The notes beneath the pieces were generated by a model. That model did not search any database, was not told the DNA's origin, and was given only the letters and a program-made list of their open reading frames with translations. Positions 34,745-43,065 of a DNA stretch of 64,000 nt are shown one piece after another. Made by a program: the position numbers and the translations under genes. The first letter of the stretch is position 1. The number at the start of each line of letters is the position of its first letter. This DNA is from Algisphaera sp039180025 (lineage in GTDB: Bacteria; Planctomycetota; Phycisphaerae; Phycisphaerales; Phycisphaeraceae): contig JBCDDZ010000015.1 in assembly GCA_039180025.1 (NCBI GenBank), positions 1 to 64,000 on the forward strand, given 5' to 3'.

Positions 34745-35190
34745 GGCGAGGCATCCCGGGCCGGATCGTCTTGTTTATCTTGGGTCAGGCGTTTGCCGAG
34801 GCTGATCACGTCGTCGGTTTCGTATCCGAGGGCGCGGTAAAAATCGACAACCTGTTGGTTGGATTGGCGGACCTGCAGGTTGATTTTGGGGCAATTGAGT
34901 TTGGCCAGGGCCTGCTCGGCGGCGGCCATCATGTCACGGCCCCATCCCCGCCGGCGGTAGTCGGGGTGGACCGCGGCGTAGTTGATCCAGCCGCGGTGGC
35001 CTTCGTAGCCCGCCATGACGGTCGCGACGACACGGTCGTCTTCGACGCCGACGAGCAGGAGTTCGGGATCGACGTGCATCTTCCGCTGGATATCGCGCCA
35101 CGGGTCGTTTTCGGGAACGACGAGGCCGCATTTCTTCCAGAGTTCGATAATCGACCCGACATCGGCGGGCACAAACGGGCGGATATCCAT
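34741..35190 (-). CDS. GNAT-family N-acetyltransferase (YpeA-like)
   Basis: The 149-residue protein has the GNAT core. VVATVMAGYEGHRGWINYAA forms strands 4 and 5, HPDYRRRGWGRDMM is the acetyl-CoA pyrophosphate loop (R/Q-x-x-G-x-G/A), and VDFYRALGYE is the closing motif. It resembles YpeA-type enzymes. Its gene is packed between the NIL gene (five-base gap) and the ThiF-like gene (four-base overlap), so it belongs to the riboswitch-led operon. The substrate is unknown; acetylation of an amino-acid intermediate would fit the context. Confidence 0.87.
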   Translation of the reverse strand: MDIRPFVPADVGSIIELWKKCGLVVPENDPWRDIQRKMHVDPELLLVGVEDDRVVATVMAGYEGHRGWINYAAVHPDYRRRGWGRDMMAAAEQALAKLNCPKINLQVRQSNQQVVDFYRALGYETDDVISLGKRLTQDKQDDPARDASP

Positions 35191-35195
35191 CGGTT

Positions 35196-35453
35196 TTATC
35201 CTACGACGAGCGAGCCACCCTCGACCGGGTCCACGCGTACGCCTTTATCTTCTAAAAAAGTGAGCGCGGCGGCGAGATGGTCGTCGTCTGGCGCGGTGAG
35301 TTGCAAGGCCATGATGCCGATCTTTGCGCTGACCGATGCCTGCCGCACATCGAACCGGACCGCGGGGTGGGCTTGGGAGAGCTGCCAGAGGACCGGCTGG
35401 TCCTGGCACCCGCCTTCGAAGGTGAGCCAGCATTTACGAGAAGCTTCGGGCAT
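35196..35453 (-). CDS. NIL-domain protein
   Basis: The 85-residue product is a single NIL domain: RKCWLTFEGGCQDQPVLWQL at the start, VSAKIGIMALQL in the middle and LTFLEDKGVRVDPV at the end. NIL domains form ferredoxin-like folds; they bind methionine at the C-terminus of MetN, and in methanogens a NIL-ferredoxin protein partners a homocysteine-forming sulfurtransferase. Both links point to methionine metabolism, in agreement with the SAM riboswitch of this operon. A 120-base gap separates it from the carrier-protein gene upstream. Confidence 0.82.
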   Translation of the reverse strand: MPEASRKCWLTFEGGCQDQPVLWQLSQAHPAVRFDVRQASVSAKIGIMALQLTAPDDDHLAAALTFLEDKGVRVDPVEGGSLVVG

Positions 35454-35573
35454 GACGGTTTCGATCTTTGGGGCTTCCCGGGCCGGATAAGCAGGAAAGC
35501 CGGTTGGCTGAATTGGATCCGGATACGGGGCCGTGTTCTGTATTTTGTTTTTCGGCGAAACAGATAGGCTTTT

Positions 35574-35867
35574 TCAACCGCCGGCAATGGCGGGCACGAT
35601 AGCGAGATGGTCGCCTTCTTTGACCGGGGTATCGAGGTTTTCCAAAAATCGGATGTCCTCGTCGTTCAGATAGATATTGATAAAGCGGTTCAGGTTGGTT
35701 TCGGTCTTGTAGAGCTTGGTACCAAACTCGGGATAGTCGGTCCGGAGCTTGCCCAGGATCTCTCCGACCGTGCCGCCGGCGACCTCGATCGAGGCCTGAT
35801 CGTTGACCTGTGGACGCAGTGCGGACGGGATTTCAACGGCGAGGGTAGGGGCGGTGGTATCAGACAT
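35574..35867 (-). CDS. MoaD/ThiS-family sulfur carrier protein
   Basis: The 97-residue protein has the ubiquitin-like carrier fold: TLAVEIPSALRPQVNDQASI, a VGEILGKLRTDYPEF segment, RFINIYLNDEDIRFLENLDT and DHLAIVPAIAGG. It ends in the Gly-Gly that is adenylated by a ThiF-type enzyme and converted to a thiocarboxylate. The ATG at 35867 lies inside the end of the thrC-like gene (eight-base overlap), so the two are translationally coupled. That implies an enzyme-carrier pair, as in CysM-CysO, rather than molybdopterin or thiamine synthesis, for which no genes are nearby. Confidence 0.9.
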   Translation of the reverse strand: MSDTTAPTLAVEIPSALRPQVNDQASIEVAGGTVGEILGKLRTDYPEFGTKLYKTETNLNRFINIYLNDEDIRFLENLDTPVKEGDHLAIVPAIAGG

Positions 35868-37134
35868 GGGCGGGCTCGGCGTGGGATTGAGGAGTCGTTT
35901 GGATAAGTTGATCGAAGTCCGAGATTTTAGCGGGGATGGCCGGGGATTCGGGGAATTGACCGTCCATCGCTTCGAGGGTCTTGAGGCCGTTGCCGGTGAT
36001 GCAGACACAGATCGGCTCGTCACGCGGGATACGGCCCGACTCGATGAGTTTGATCGCGCAGGCCATCGTGGTTCCGCCGGCGGGCTCGGTAAAGATGCCT
36101 TCGTGTTCGGCCAAGAGTTTGATCGCCGAGAGGATTTCTGGGTCGCTGGCCGACGCACCGTAGCCGCGGCGCTCGGGGCTGCCGGATTCGCGGATGTTTT
36201 TCAGGACGTAGTAACCGTCCGCGGGGTTGCCGATGGCGATGGACTTGGCAATCGTATCGGGCTTTTGAGGGCGGAAGAGTTCTTCGTTTTCCTCGAGCGC
36301 CGTGACGATGGGGTTGCATCCTTGAGCCTGGGCGCCATACATCGCCGGCTGATTGTCCTCGACCAATCCGAGGGTCATAAACTCTTGGTAAGCCTTCCAT
36401 ATTTTGGGCAGGATCGTCCCGCCGGCGACCGGCACCACCGTGTGTTTCGGTAGTTTCCAGCCGAGTTGCTCGGCGATTTCGAAGCCGTGGGTTTTTGCGC
36501 CCTCGGTATAAAAAGGTCGTAAGTTCACGTTCACGATCGCCCAATTGTATTTGTCCGCGATCTGCGAACACAGCCGATTGACGTCGTCGTAGTTGCCTTG
36601 GATCCGCACCACGCGAGGGCCGAAGACGTTCATCCCGACCATTTTGCCCGCCTCGAGGTCGTGGGGCACCATGACGCAGGCGTCCATCCCCGCCGCCGCG
36701 GCGTGGGCCGAGACGGAGTGAGCCAGGTTACCCGTGCTCGCGCAGCCCACGGTTTCGAAACCAAATTCGAAAGCCTTGGTGATCGCCACCGCAACGACCC
36801 GGTCCTTATAAGAGAAGCTCGGGTAGTTGGCCGAGTCATCTTTGATATAGAGCTCATCGACCTCCAGGTGCCGGGCCAACCGGTCGGCTTTGATCAGCGG
36901 GGTCCAACCCGAATGCAGGCCCGAACGAGGCGCGCCTTCGATCGGGAGTAGATCACGGTAACGCCACAGCGATCGCGGCCCCGCCTCGATCGATTCGCGG
37001 GTCACGTGACCGCGCATCGCTTCGTAGTCGTAAACCACTTCCACGGGGCCGAAATCGGCATCGCAGATCGTGCGGGGTTCGATCGGGTAGTCGATCCCGG
37101 ATTCTTTCCCGCGGAGGGAATGGACATAGCTCAT
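35860..37134 (-). CDS. Threonine synthase-like PLP enzyme; candidate carrier-dependent homocysteine synthase
   Basis: By sequence this is a fold-type II PLP enzyme of the threonine synthase family, 424 residues. It shows HSGWTPLIKADRL, the cofactor lysine 110 in PSFSYKDRVVAVA, the phosphate-binding STGNLAHSVSAHAAA loop, VVPVAGGTILPK and a final CVCITGNGLKT. Threonine synthase acts on O-phosphohomoserine. However, the gene is led by a SAM riboswitch, overlaps a sulfur-carrier gene, and shares an operon with NIL and ThiF genes. A role forming homocysteine from O-phosphohomoserine and a thiocarboxylate is therefore at least as likely; no gene symbol is given. GAAGGG eight bases before the ATG at 37134 sets the start. 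Confidence 0.85.
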   Translation of the reverse strand: MSYVHSLRGKESGIDYPIEPRTICDADFGPVEVVYDYEAMRGHVTRESIEAGPRSLWRYRDLLPIEGAPRSGLHSGWTPLIKADRLARHLEVDELYIKDDSANYPSFSYKDRVVAVAITKAFEFGFETVGCASTGNLAHSVSAHAAAAGMDACVMVPHDLEAGKMVGMNVFGPRVVRIQGNYDDVNRLCSQIADKYNWAIVNVNLRPFYTEGAKTHGFEIAEQLGWKLPKHTVVPVAGGTILPKIWKAYQEFMTLGLVEDNQPAMYGAQAQGCNPIVTALEENEELFRPQKPDTIAKSIAIGNPADGYYVLKNIRESGSPERRGYGASASDPEILSAIKLLAEHEGIFTEPAGGTTMACAIKLIESGRIPRDEPICVCITGNGLKTLEAMDGQFPESPAIPAKISDFDQLIQTTPQSHAEPAHV

Positions 37135-37140
37135 TTGATA

Positions 37141-37178
37141 AGCCCTTCGTTCGATCAATCAAGAGCGAGAGAAGGGCT
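37141..37178 (-). promoter_or_regulatory. Hairpin sequestering the ribosome binding site (riboswitch expression platform)
   Basis: AGCCCTTC and GAAGGGCT (37171-37178 and 37141-37148) form an 8-bp stem, and the 3' arm contains the GAAGGG ribosome binding site of the thrC-like gene. No T tract follows, so control should be translational. CUCUUA just before the hairpin (37178-37183) can instead pair with UAAGAG in the 3' strand of riboswitch P1 (37219-37224), giving a plausible on/off switch. Confidence 0.65.
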
Positions 37179-37218
37179 AAGAGCGGGACGACATCCAAAC
37201 GATCGGACGTCATACGAC

Positions 37219-37349
37219 CTCTTATCTTCCTCCCCGCGGGCCATCGGCCTCGAGAGGAGCGGGAGTTCGCACCAATTTCCTGGGTGTGACGTAAGGAAAC
37301 GGCTGCGGTGACTTCACAGGGCCCATCCCTCGGTCACTCTTGATAAGTT
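37219..37349 (-). promoter_or_regulatory. SAM-I-class riboswitch (S-box type)
   Basis: The minus strand carries the S-box core in order. P1 is CUUAUC (37347-37342) with GAUAAG (37226-37221). CUUAUCAAGAG leads into P2 with GAGGGAUGGGCCCUGUGAAG. GCAGCC stands where the consensus has GCAACC. P3 is UUUCCU with AGGAAA, and the J3/4 match GGUGCGAACUCC corresponds to consensus GGUGCUAAUUCC. P4 is CUCCCGC with GCGGGGAG, and GAAGAUAAG closes P1. S-adenosylmethionine binding should repress the downstream genes. The GCAACC-to-GCAGCC change leaves the exact class (SAM-I or SAM-I/IV) open. Confidence 0.9.
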
Positions 37350-37363
37350 GCGTAAGCAGTTAA

Positions 37364-37369
37364 ATTGTA
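37364..37369 (-). promoter_or_regulatory. -10 hexamer of the riboswitch-led operon
   Basis: On the minus strand TACAAT lies 16 bases before the start of riboswitch P1, which places transcription start near 37357. No convincing -35 is seen. Confidence 0.45.
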
Positions 37370-38035
37370 GCGGCAGATCCTACCGAGCATAGCACCATAG
37401 CCCGCTCTGCCTCCGGAGTCAATCCCAGGCCCGCACATATTATGGAGCTGCATCTGAAACCAGGATCGCTTTGGCAAACGCTAAACGAGCGAGCCGAGGA
37501 CCATATCCAAAATCTATCCGCTTACCTCGCCGCCGGATAAATCCTCGTGTGCGACGGCCGATCTCGATCCCTCTCGATGGCTGGTCTGACGAACAAATGC
37601 ATGACTAGCTTGCCCCTCACCGCCTCTCGACGCGAATGAAAAACCGGCGAGCAGCGGCCACTTCGGGGGCCTCTGTCTTGACATCCGCCACGCAAACCAT
37701 ACAGTTAAAGGTTCGCTGCCGGGCATAGGGCTCGGCGGCGGCTTGAGGTTGATCGGATGCCGTACGCAATCACGATCCAAGGCACGGAACGGTCCCCCCG
37801 GTAATGGGCGGTTTATCCCCCCATCTCCGGCTCCCCGCTCCCGCCCCCTGTTGCCCCCACGTCCCCCACGGCCCGGAAGTTTTCCAGGCACGTCCGCGGA
37901 TCGGGGCTCACCGGACGTCAGGCCTTGATCTGTTAAGGATCGGCTTCGGCTCCGGATCGGAGGCCGTGTCTATGCCGTAGCCCCTTGCGGAAAGCTCGCC
38001 CGCCGATGCTTTTCCCGTAACCCGGGTTCGACCTC
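37370..38035. other. Long divergent spacer between the SAM-riboswitch operon and nusA
   Basis: This stretch of about 670 bases has no coding frame I trust and no rimP, which usually precedes nusA. A 32-codon frame at 37442-37540 and a 125-codon minus-strand frame at 37514-37891 lack support. The part from 37780 to 37880 is rich in C runs. It may hold the nusA promoter, a leader or an unrecognised RNA. Confidence 0.5.
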
Positions 38036-38071
38036 AAGCCACGCGTGCCCTGTGCATGCCGTGGCTTTTTT
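38036..38071 (+). terminator. Terminator-like hairpin in the nusA leader
   Basis: AAGCCACG (38036-38043) pairs with CGTGGCTT (38060-38067) across a GC-rich loop and is followed by TTTT. It sits 105 bases before nusA, so it either ends an upstream RNA or attenuates nusA. Confidence 0.65.
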
Positions 38072-38175
38072 GTGGACTTCATCCGGCCGCGAACCCGAGC
38101 GGCGACAACCCGACCAACCCGTCACCCGATTCGACATCCCGACGACACCCCGCCCAACGCACAGGACAGAAAAAC

Positions 38176-39714
38176 ATGAACGGCTCCGAAATGCTCCGCC
38201 TTATCGACTCGATCTCCCGCGACCGGAACGTGGAAAAAGAAACACTCATCGAAGACCTCGAGCAGGCTATGGTGTCTGCCGCCCGCAAGCATTACAACGC
38301 CGTGGATACCGAAGACTTCACTTGTGAGATCGACCGCCTCAACGGCGAGATCAATATCTGGCGTGGTGAAGAGCCCATTGAACTCGAAGACCTCGGCCGC
38401 ATCCCCGCGCAGACCGCAAAACAGGTCATGATCCAGCGATTCCGGGAAGACGAACGCGCTTCAATCTACAACGAATTTATCGACCGTGTCGGCGAACTGG
38501 TCACCGGCATGGCGCAGCGTTACGAAGGCGGGGCGTTGGTCGTGCAGATCGGCCGGGCCGAGGGCTTTATGCCACGGAGCGAGCAAATCCCCGGCGAGCA
38601 GCACCAGCCCGGTGAGCGAGTCCGCTGCCTCATCCTTGATGTCCGTGACGCGGGCAACCAGGTCAAGATCGTCCTGAGCCGGGGCGACCCGAAGCTGATC
38701 CAGCGTCTTTTTGAGGTCGAAGTCCCCGAAGTCGCCGAGCGGATCATCGAGATTAGGGCCATGGCCCGTGAGCCGGGCCACCGGACCAAGCTCGCGGTCG
38801 CCTCGGTGGATTCGAAAGTCGACGCGGTCGGGGCCTGCGTCGGCGTCCGCGGCAGCCGCATCAAGAACATCGTCGACGAACTGGGGGGGGAAAAGATCGA
38901 CATCGTCCGCTGGAACGACTCGTCGCAGCTTCTGATTCAGAACTCGCTCAAGCCCGCCGAGGTCGTCGAGATTTCGCTCTGTTTCGAGCTCGGCCGAGCC
39001 ACCGTGGTCGTCAACGAAGACCAGCTCTCGCTCGCCATCGGTAAACGCGGACAAAACGTCCGTCTCGCCGCACGGCTAACCAACTGGGACGTGGACATCC
39101 TCACCCCCGCCGAGTTCACCAAGAGCCTCGACATCATGGAGGAGACGCTCAAAGCCATCGGCGACGTCAGCGAAGAACAAGTCGACCGCCTCGCGGCCCT
39201 GGGCATCATCAGCATCTTCGATGTCGAAGAAGTCGGCCCGGAATACCTGGGCGAAACCCTCGGCGTCGACGAAGCTAAGGCGCTCGAAATTATCGGCGTG
39301 GCCAGCGAAAAAGGAAAGACCGTCGCGGAAGACCAGGCCCGCGAGAAACAAGAAGCCGAGGCACGCAAAAAAGAAGAATTCAAGGCCCAGCAGGCCGCCA
39401 TGGCCGCGGGCGGCGGCGGCGCAATCGACGACCTCCTCGGCGGTGCCGCGGCAGACGCGCCCGCTCCCCCGCCATCCGACGCCCCTGCCGACGGAGCCGG
39501 ATCAATCATCGATATGCTCGAAGCGCGCCAAGAAGACCTCGTACCCCAGGAGGCTTCGGACGCCTCGGCACCCGAGCCCGAACCCGCAGGCAGCGAAGCC
39601 GATGAGGTCCTCGAAACCACCGGGGCACAGCAGGGCGACGCCGCGGAGGCCCTGGCCGACGAAACTCCCGCCGATGCCGGCACGGTAGCCTCTGACGAAA
39701 TCGACCCCAAGTGA
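38176..39714 (+). CDS. nusA: Transcription termination/antitermination protein NusA
   Basis: NusA binds RNA polymerase and modulates pausing, termination and antitermination. The 512-residue protein has the N-terminal polymerase-binding domain (MLRLIDSISRDRNVEKETLI onward), an S1 domain (about 130-200), KH1 and KH2 (VGACVGVRGSRIKNIVDELG, then LSLAIGKRGQNVRLAARLT) and a helix-hairpin-helix region with VDRLAALGIISIFDVEEVG. The final 110 residues are a low-complexity acidic Ala/Pro/Glu tail. AGGA upstream is a weak ribosome binding site for the ATG at 38176. It heads the nusA-infB-DUF503-rbfA series, as in many bacteria. Confidence 0.96.
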   Translation: MNGSEMLRLIDSISRDRNVEKETLIEDLEQAMVSAARKHYNAVDTEDFTCEIDRLNGEINIWRGEEPIELEDLGRIPAQTAKQVMIQRFREDERASIYNEFIDRVGELVTGMAQRYEGGALVVQIGRAEGFMPRSEQIPGEQHQPGERVRCLILDVRDAGNQVKIVLSRGDPKLIQRLFEVEVPEVAERIIEIRAMAREPGHRTKLAVASVDSKVDAVGACVGVRGSRIKNIVDELGGEKIDIVRWNDSSQLLIQNSLKPAEVVEISLCFELGRATVVVNEDQLSLAIGKRGQNVRLAARLTNWDVDILTPAEFTKSLDIMEETLKAIGDVSEEQVDRLAALGIISIFDVEEVGPEYLGETLGVDEAKALEIIGVASEKGKTVAEDQAREKQEAEARKKEEFKAQQAAMAAGGGGAIDDLLGGAAADAPAPPPSDAPADGAGSIIDMLEARQEDLVPQEASDASAPEPEPAGSEADEVLETTGAQQGDAAEALADETPADAGTVASDEIDPK

Positions 39715-39854
39715 ACGACAACAAACCGAGTACAGGCTCAGAACGACTGAACCCGTCTTATCCGACGCTGACCACGCCTTGATTTTCCCGCGACCGCCCA
39801 CCCCGGTGCGTCTCGCCAAAACGACCCTGCCCCCACCCGACCCCGGAGCGTGCC

Positions 39855-42647
39855 TTGCCACCCAAAACGTTAAGAGTCCACCAACTCGCTAAAGAACTCG
39901 GCGTCGACAGCAAAGCCATCGTGGCCAAATGCGAAGCCGAAGGTGTTCCCGGGATCACCAACCACATGTCCGTGGTCAAACTCGGGCTCGCGGCCACCGT
40001 GCGCGAGTGGTTCGCCGGCGACGACGCCCCGACCGACCACAACGCGGTGGAAACCGCCGAGAAAATCGATCTCGCCAAGGTAAAAAAACCGCGTCGTCGC
40101 GCCGCCAAAAAGAAAGCCAGCACCACCGAGACGCCCGACGCTTCCGCGGCAGACACCGCGACGCTCAAAGAACCCGTCGCCAAGAAGCCGGCCCCCAAAC
40201 GCAAGCCAAAACCCGTCGAGCCCCTCGTCGAACTGGCACCAGAACAAGCCATACCCGAGGCTGCCCCGGAATCTTCCGAACCGACAGATCCTGCCACAGA
40301 AACCCCGTCGGACGCCCCCGAAATGCCCTCAGACAGCTCCGACCCCGTCGGCCCGGTGGGCGTCGAAAACGTGCCGGACCGACCCGACGTGGTCAAACCG
40401 GTCGGCCAGCAGCTCGAAACGCCCAAGAAAGCCAAGCTCTCCGGCCCCAAAGTGATCCGGGTCGAAAAACCCGAACCCGATCGCCCCCCGCGTCCCCGGC
40501 GCAGCGGTTCCGGCGGCCCCTCGGGCGGCGGGCCGAGTGGTGGCCGCTCGGGCGGCGGTGAAGTCGATGGCATCTCTCGGTCCCGCGGCCCGGCCCGCGG
40601 CGGCGGCGTCCGCGGCGCGGGCGGCGGTGGTGGTGGTGGCGACGACCGGAACAACAAACGCCGCTCGCTCAACAGCCGGCGGGGCCGCTCCGCCGACGCC
40701 CTCTTGACCGGGCCGACCCAGCTCTCCAAAGCGGACGCGGACGAACTCGACGCCCGCCTCAAGGGATCGACCGGCTACATGAAGCAGCGTCGTCGCGACC
40801 TGCGTACCAAGGGGAGCTCCGCCACCGGGTTCCAGACCCAGTCCGCCGCCGAGACCGGCGGCAAGGTCGAAATCGAAGAACCCATCACCATTAAAGGCCT
40901 CTCTGCCGCCACCGGCATCAAGACCGCCCAGATCCTCAAGTTCCTGTTCAAGCAGGGCGTGATGGCGAACGTGAACTCGGCCATCGGCACCGAAGCCGCC
41001 ATGGAAATCACCATGGAGTACGACATCGAGCTCGAGGTCAAAGAGCTCGAAACCGCCGAGCAAAAAGTCGAGAAGCAGTTCCAAGCTCGCGAACGCGTCG
41101 ACGTCCAGCCCCGGCCGCCGATCGTCACCGTGCTCGGCCACGTCGACCACGGCAAGACGTCGCTCCTGGACCGCATCCGCAAGGCCGACGTCGCCGACCA
41201 CGAAGACGGCGGCATCACCCAGCACGTCGGGGCCTACCGCGTCTCGGTCGAAGGATCGGACGGCAAGAAAAAGTCGGTCGTCTTCCTGGATACCCCCGGC
41301 CACGAAGCCTTCAGTTCCATGCGTGCCCGCGGCGCGAAAATGACCGACCTCGTCGTCCTGGTCGTGGCCGCCGACGACGGGGTCATGCCGACCACCCTGG
41401 AAGCCATCGCCCACGCCAAGGCCGCCGAAGTCCCCATCATTGTTGCTCTCAACAAGATCGACACCCCCCAGGCCACCGACGAAAATGTCCGGAAAATCTT
41501 CGGGCAACTCGCCGAGCACGGCCTGAACCCCACCGAATGGGGCGGCGAAACCGAGATCATCAAAACTTCCGCCACCGAAGGCACGGGGATCACCGAGCTG
41601 TTGGAAATCCTGGATTATCAGGCCGAATTGCTCGAACTCACCGCCGATTACGCCGGCCCCGCCCGCGGCACCGTTATCGAAGCCGAGATGCAGACCGGCC
41701 GCGGCAGCGTCGCCCGTGTCCTGGTGCAGGACGGCCAGATCAAGGTCGGCGACTTTATTGTCTCCGGCCGAGCCTTCGGCCGGGTCCGCGACATGACCAA
41801 CGACCGGGAAGCCAAAGTCAACGACGCCGGCCCCGCGACCCCGCTCGAACTCTCCGGCATCGACGAGGTGCCCGATGCGGGCGACAAGTTCTTTGTCACC
41901 GACTCTCTTAAACGCGCCGAAGAAGTCGCGCTGCAGTACCGTGAAACCGAGCGGCAGCAAACCCTGGCCAGCAAGACCAAGGTTACCCTGGACAACTTCG
42001 CCGACGCGGTGGCTGCGGGCAACATCAAAGACCTCCGCGTCGTTATCAAGGCCGATGTCCAAGGCTCGATCGAGACCCTGCGCGGCAGCCTGGAAAAGAT
42101 GGGCAACAATGAAGTCACCGTCAAGGTTCTCCACGCCGGCGTCGGCGGGATCACCGAGTCGGATGTCCTGCTGGCCGACGCGTCGGACGCCATCATCCTC
42201 GGCTTCCACGTCACCGCGACCCCCGCGGTCCGGGAAATCGCCGAGGCCCGCAAGGTCGATATCCGCATGTACCGGGTGATCTACGACCTGACCGACGACG
42301 TGAAAAAAGGCCTCGAAGGCATGCTCACGCCCGACCGCACGGAAGAAGAGATCGGCCAGGCCGAGGTCAAGGAAGTCTTCCGCATCAGCAAACTCGGCAG
42401 CATCGCCGGGTGTCTGATTACCGAAGGCTCGGCCCAGAAAGCCGGCGTGAAAATCCGGGTTTCGCGCGACGGGGTGGTGGTCACCGACGACCGCGACGTC
42501 GAGAGCCTCCGCCGCATCAAGGACGAGGTCAAAGAGGTCCGGGCCGGCACCGAATGCGGCGTCCGGGTCGCCGGCTTTGACGACCTCAAAGCCGGCGACG
42601 TCCTCTCGTTCTACAAGGTTACCGAGGTCCAGCGGACCCTCGATTGA
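39855..42647 (+). CDS. infB: Translation initiation factor IF-2
   Basis: IF-2 brings fMet-tRNA to the 30S subunit and drives subunit joining. The 930-residue protein starts at a TTG (residues MPPKTLRVHQLAKELGVDSK, the IF2N domain). A long low-complexity linker follows (Lys/Ala/Pro, then Gly/Arg repeats around residues 210-265), then a second IF2N-like region (ITIKGLSAATGIKTAQILKF). The GTPase domain has G1 GHVDHGKT, G3 DTPGHE and G4 NKID, and domains II-IV follow. The TTG start has no clear ribosome binding site and lies 140 bases after nusA. Confidence 0.96.
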   Translation: MPPKTLRVHQLAKELGVDSKAIVAKCEAEGVPGITNHMSVVKLGLAATVREWFAGDDAPTDHNAVETAEKIDLAKVKKPRRRAAKKKASTTETPDASAADTATLKEPVAKKPAPKRKPKPVEPLVELAPEQAIPEAAPESSEPTDPATETPSDAPEMPSDSSDPVGPVGVENVPDRPDVVKPVGQQLETPKKAKLSGPKVIRVEKPEPDRPPRPRRSGSGGPSGGGPSGGRSGGGEVDGISRSRGPARGGGVRGAGGGGGGGDDRNNKRRSLNSRRGRSADALLTGPTQLSKADADELDARLKGSTGYMKQRRRDLRTKGSSATGFQTQSAAETGGKVEIEEPITIKGLSAATGIKTAQILKFLFKQGVMANVNSAIGTEAAMEITMEYDIELEVKELETAEQKVEKQFQARERVDVQPRPPIVTVLGHVDHGKTSLLDRIRKADVADHEDGGITQHVGAYRVSVEGSDGKKKSVVFLDTPGHEAFSSMRARGAKMTDLVVLVVAADDGVMPTTLEAIAHAKAAEVPIIVALNKIDTPQATDENVRKIFGQLAEHGLNPTEWGGETEIIKTSATEGTGITELLEILDYQAELLELTADYAGPARGTVIEAEMQTGRGSVARVLVQDGQIKVGDFIVSGRAFGRVRDMTNDREAKVNDAGPATPLELSGIDEVPDAGDKFFVTDSLKRAEEVALQYRETERQQTLASKTKVTLDNFADAVAAGNIKDLRVVIKADVQGSIETLRGSLEKMGNNEVTVKVLHAGVGGITESDVLLADASDAIILGFHVTATPAVREIAEARKVDIRMYRVIYDLTDDVKKGLEGMLTPDRTEEEIGQAEVKEVFRISKLGSIAGCLITEGSAQKAGVKIRVSRDGVVVTDDRDVESLRRIKDEVKEVRAGTECGVRVAGFDDLKAGDVLSFYKVTEVQRTLD

Positions 42648-42724
42648 TCCGGGAAACCCGCCCCGCAAAGGGGCGAGCACCCCCTGGTACCACGCCCTTT
42701 TGCTGCCGTCATTCGCCCCGCCTC

Positions 42725-43015
42725 ATGGTCATCGGAATACTCCAATTCGAGATCGGGGTCCACGGCTCGGCTTCGCTCAAAGACAAACGCAGCGTCGTCA
42801 AAAGCCTCAAGGACCGGCTCCACCGCGAGCACCAGGTCTCCGTCGCCGAGGTGGCCAAGCTCGACGACCACACCCGAGGCGTGCTGGGTTTGGCCCTCGT
42901 CAGCAACGACATGCCCCATACCCAGAGCACGCTGGACCGCCTGATCGACAAGCTTCAGAACCACCGCGATTTCGAACTTATCGACCATAAAAAAGAGATC
43001 CTCACCGGCCGCTGA
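42725..43015 (+). CDS. DUF503 family protein (YlxP-like)
   Basis: The 96-residue product matches the DUF503/YlxP family, which is typically encoded between infB and rbfA: MVIGILQFEIGVHGSASLKD, a KRSVVKSLKDRLHREHQVSV segment, AEVAKLDDHTRGVLGLALVS and VDKLQ-like C-terminal residues. The family is of ferredoxin-like fold and unknown function, thought to be tied to ribosome assembly by context. The ATG at 42725 gives the family start. Its stop is immediately followed by the rbfA region. Confidence 0.92.
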   Translation: MVIGILQFEIGVHGSASLKDKRSVVKSLKDRLHREHQVSVAEVAKLDDHTRGVLGLALVSNDMPHTQSTLDRLIDKLQNHRDFELIDHKKEILTGR

Positions 43016-43065
43016 TGATCCGCCCCTGCCTCCGCGTTATCTCCGCCGCAAAAACCTACCCCGCC

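Noticed and set aside
37442..37540. A 32-codon plus-strand frame starting MELHLKPGSLWQ
   Set aside because: It looks amphipathic and could be a gene remnant, but it is too short and lacks a ribosome binding site; kept only as a note.
37514..37891. A 125-codon minus-strand frame in the spacer before nusA
   Set aside because: The translation is dominated by Gly, Arg and Pro, has no fold-like pattern or ribosome binding site, and lies in C-run-rich DNA.
40329..42680. A 783-codon frame antisense to infB
   Set aside because: It mirrors infB codon bias in a GC-rich gene; the composition is rich in Gly, Asp and Val and no domain is visible.
42644..42724. An upstream extension of the DUF503 gene starting at 42644
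   Set aside because: It adds 27 residues without family similarity; the ATG at 42725 matches the family start.
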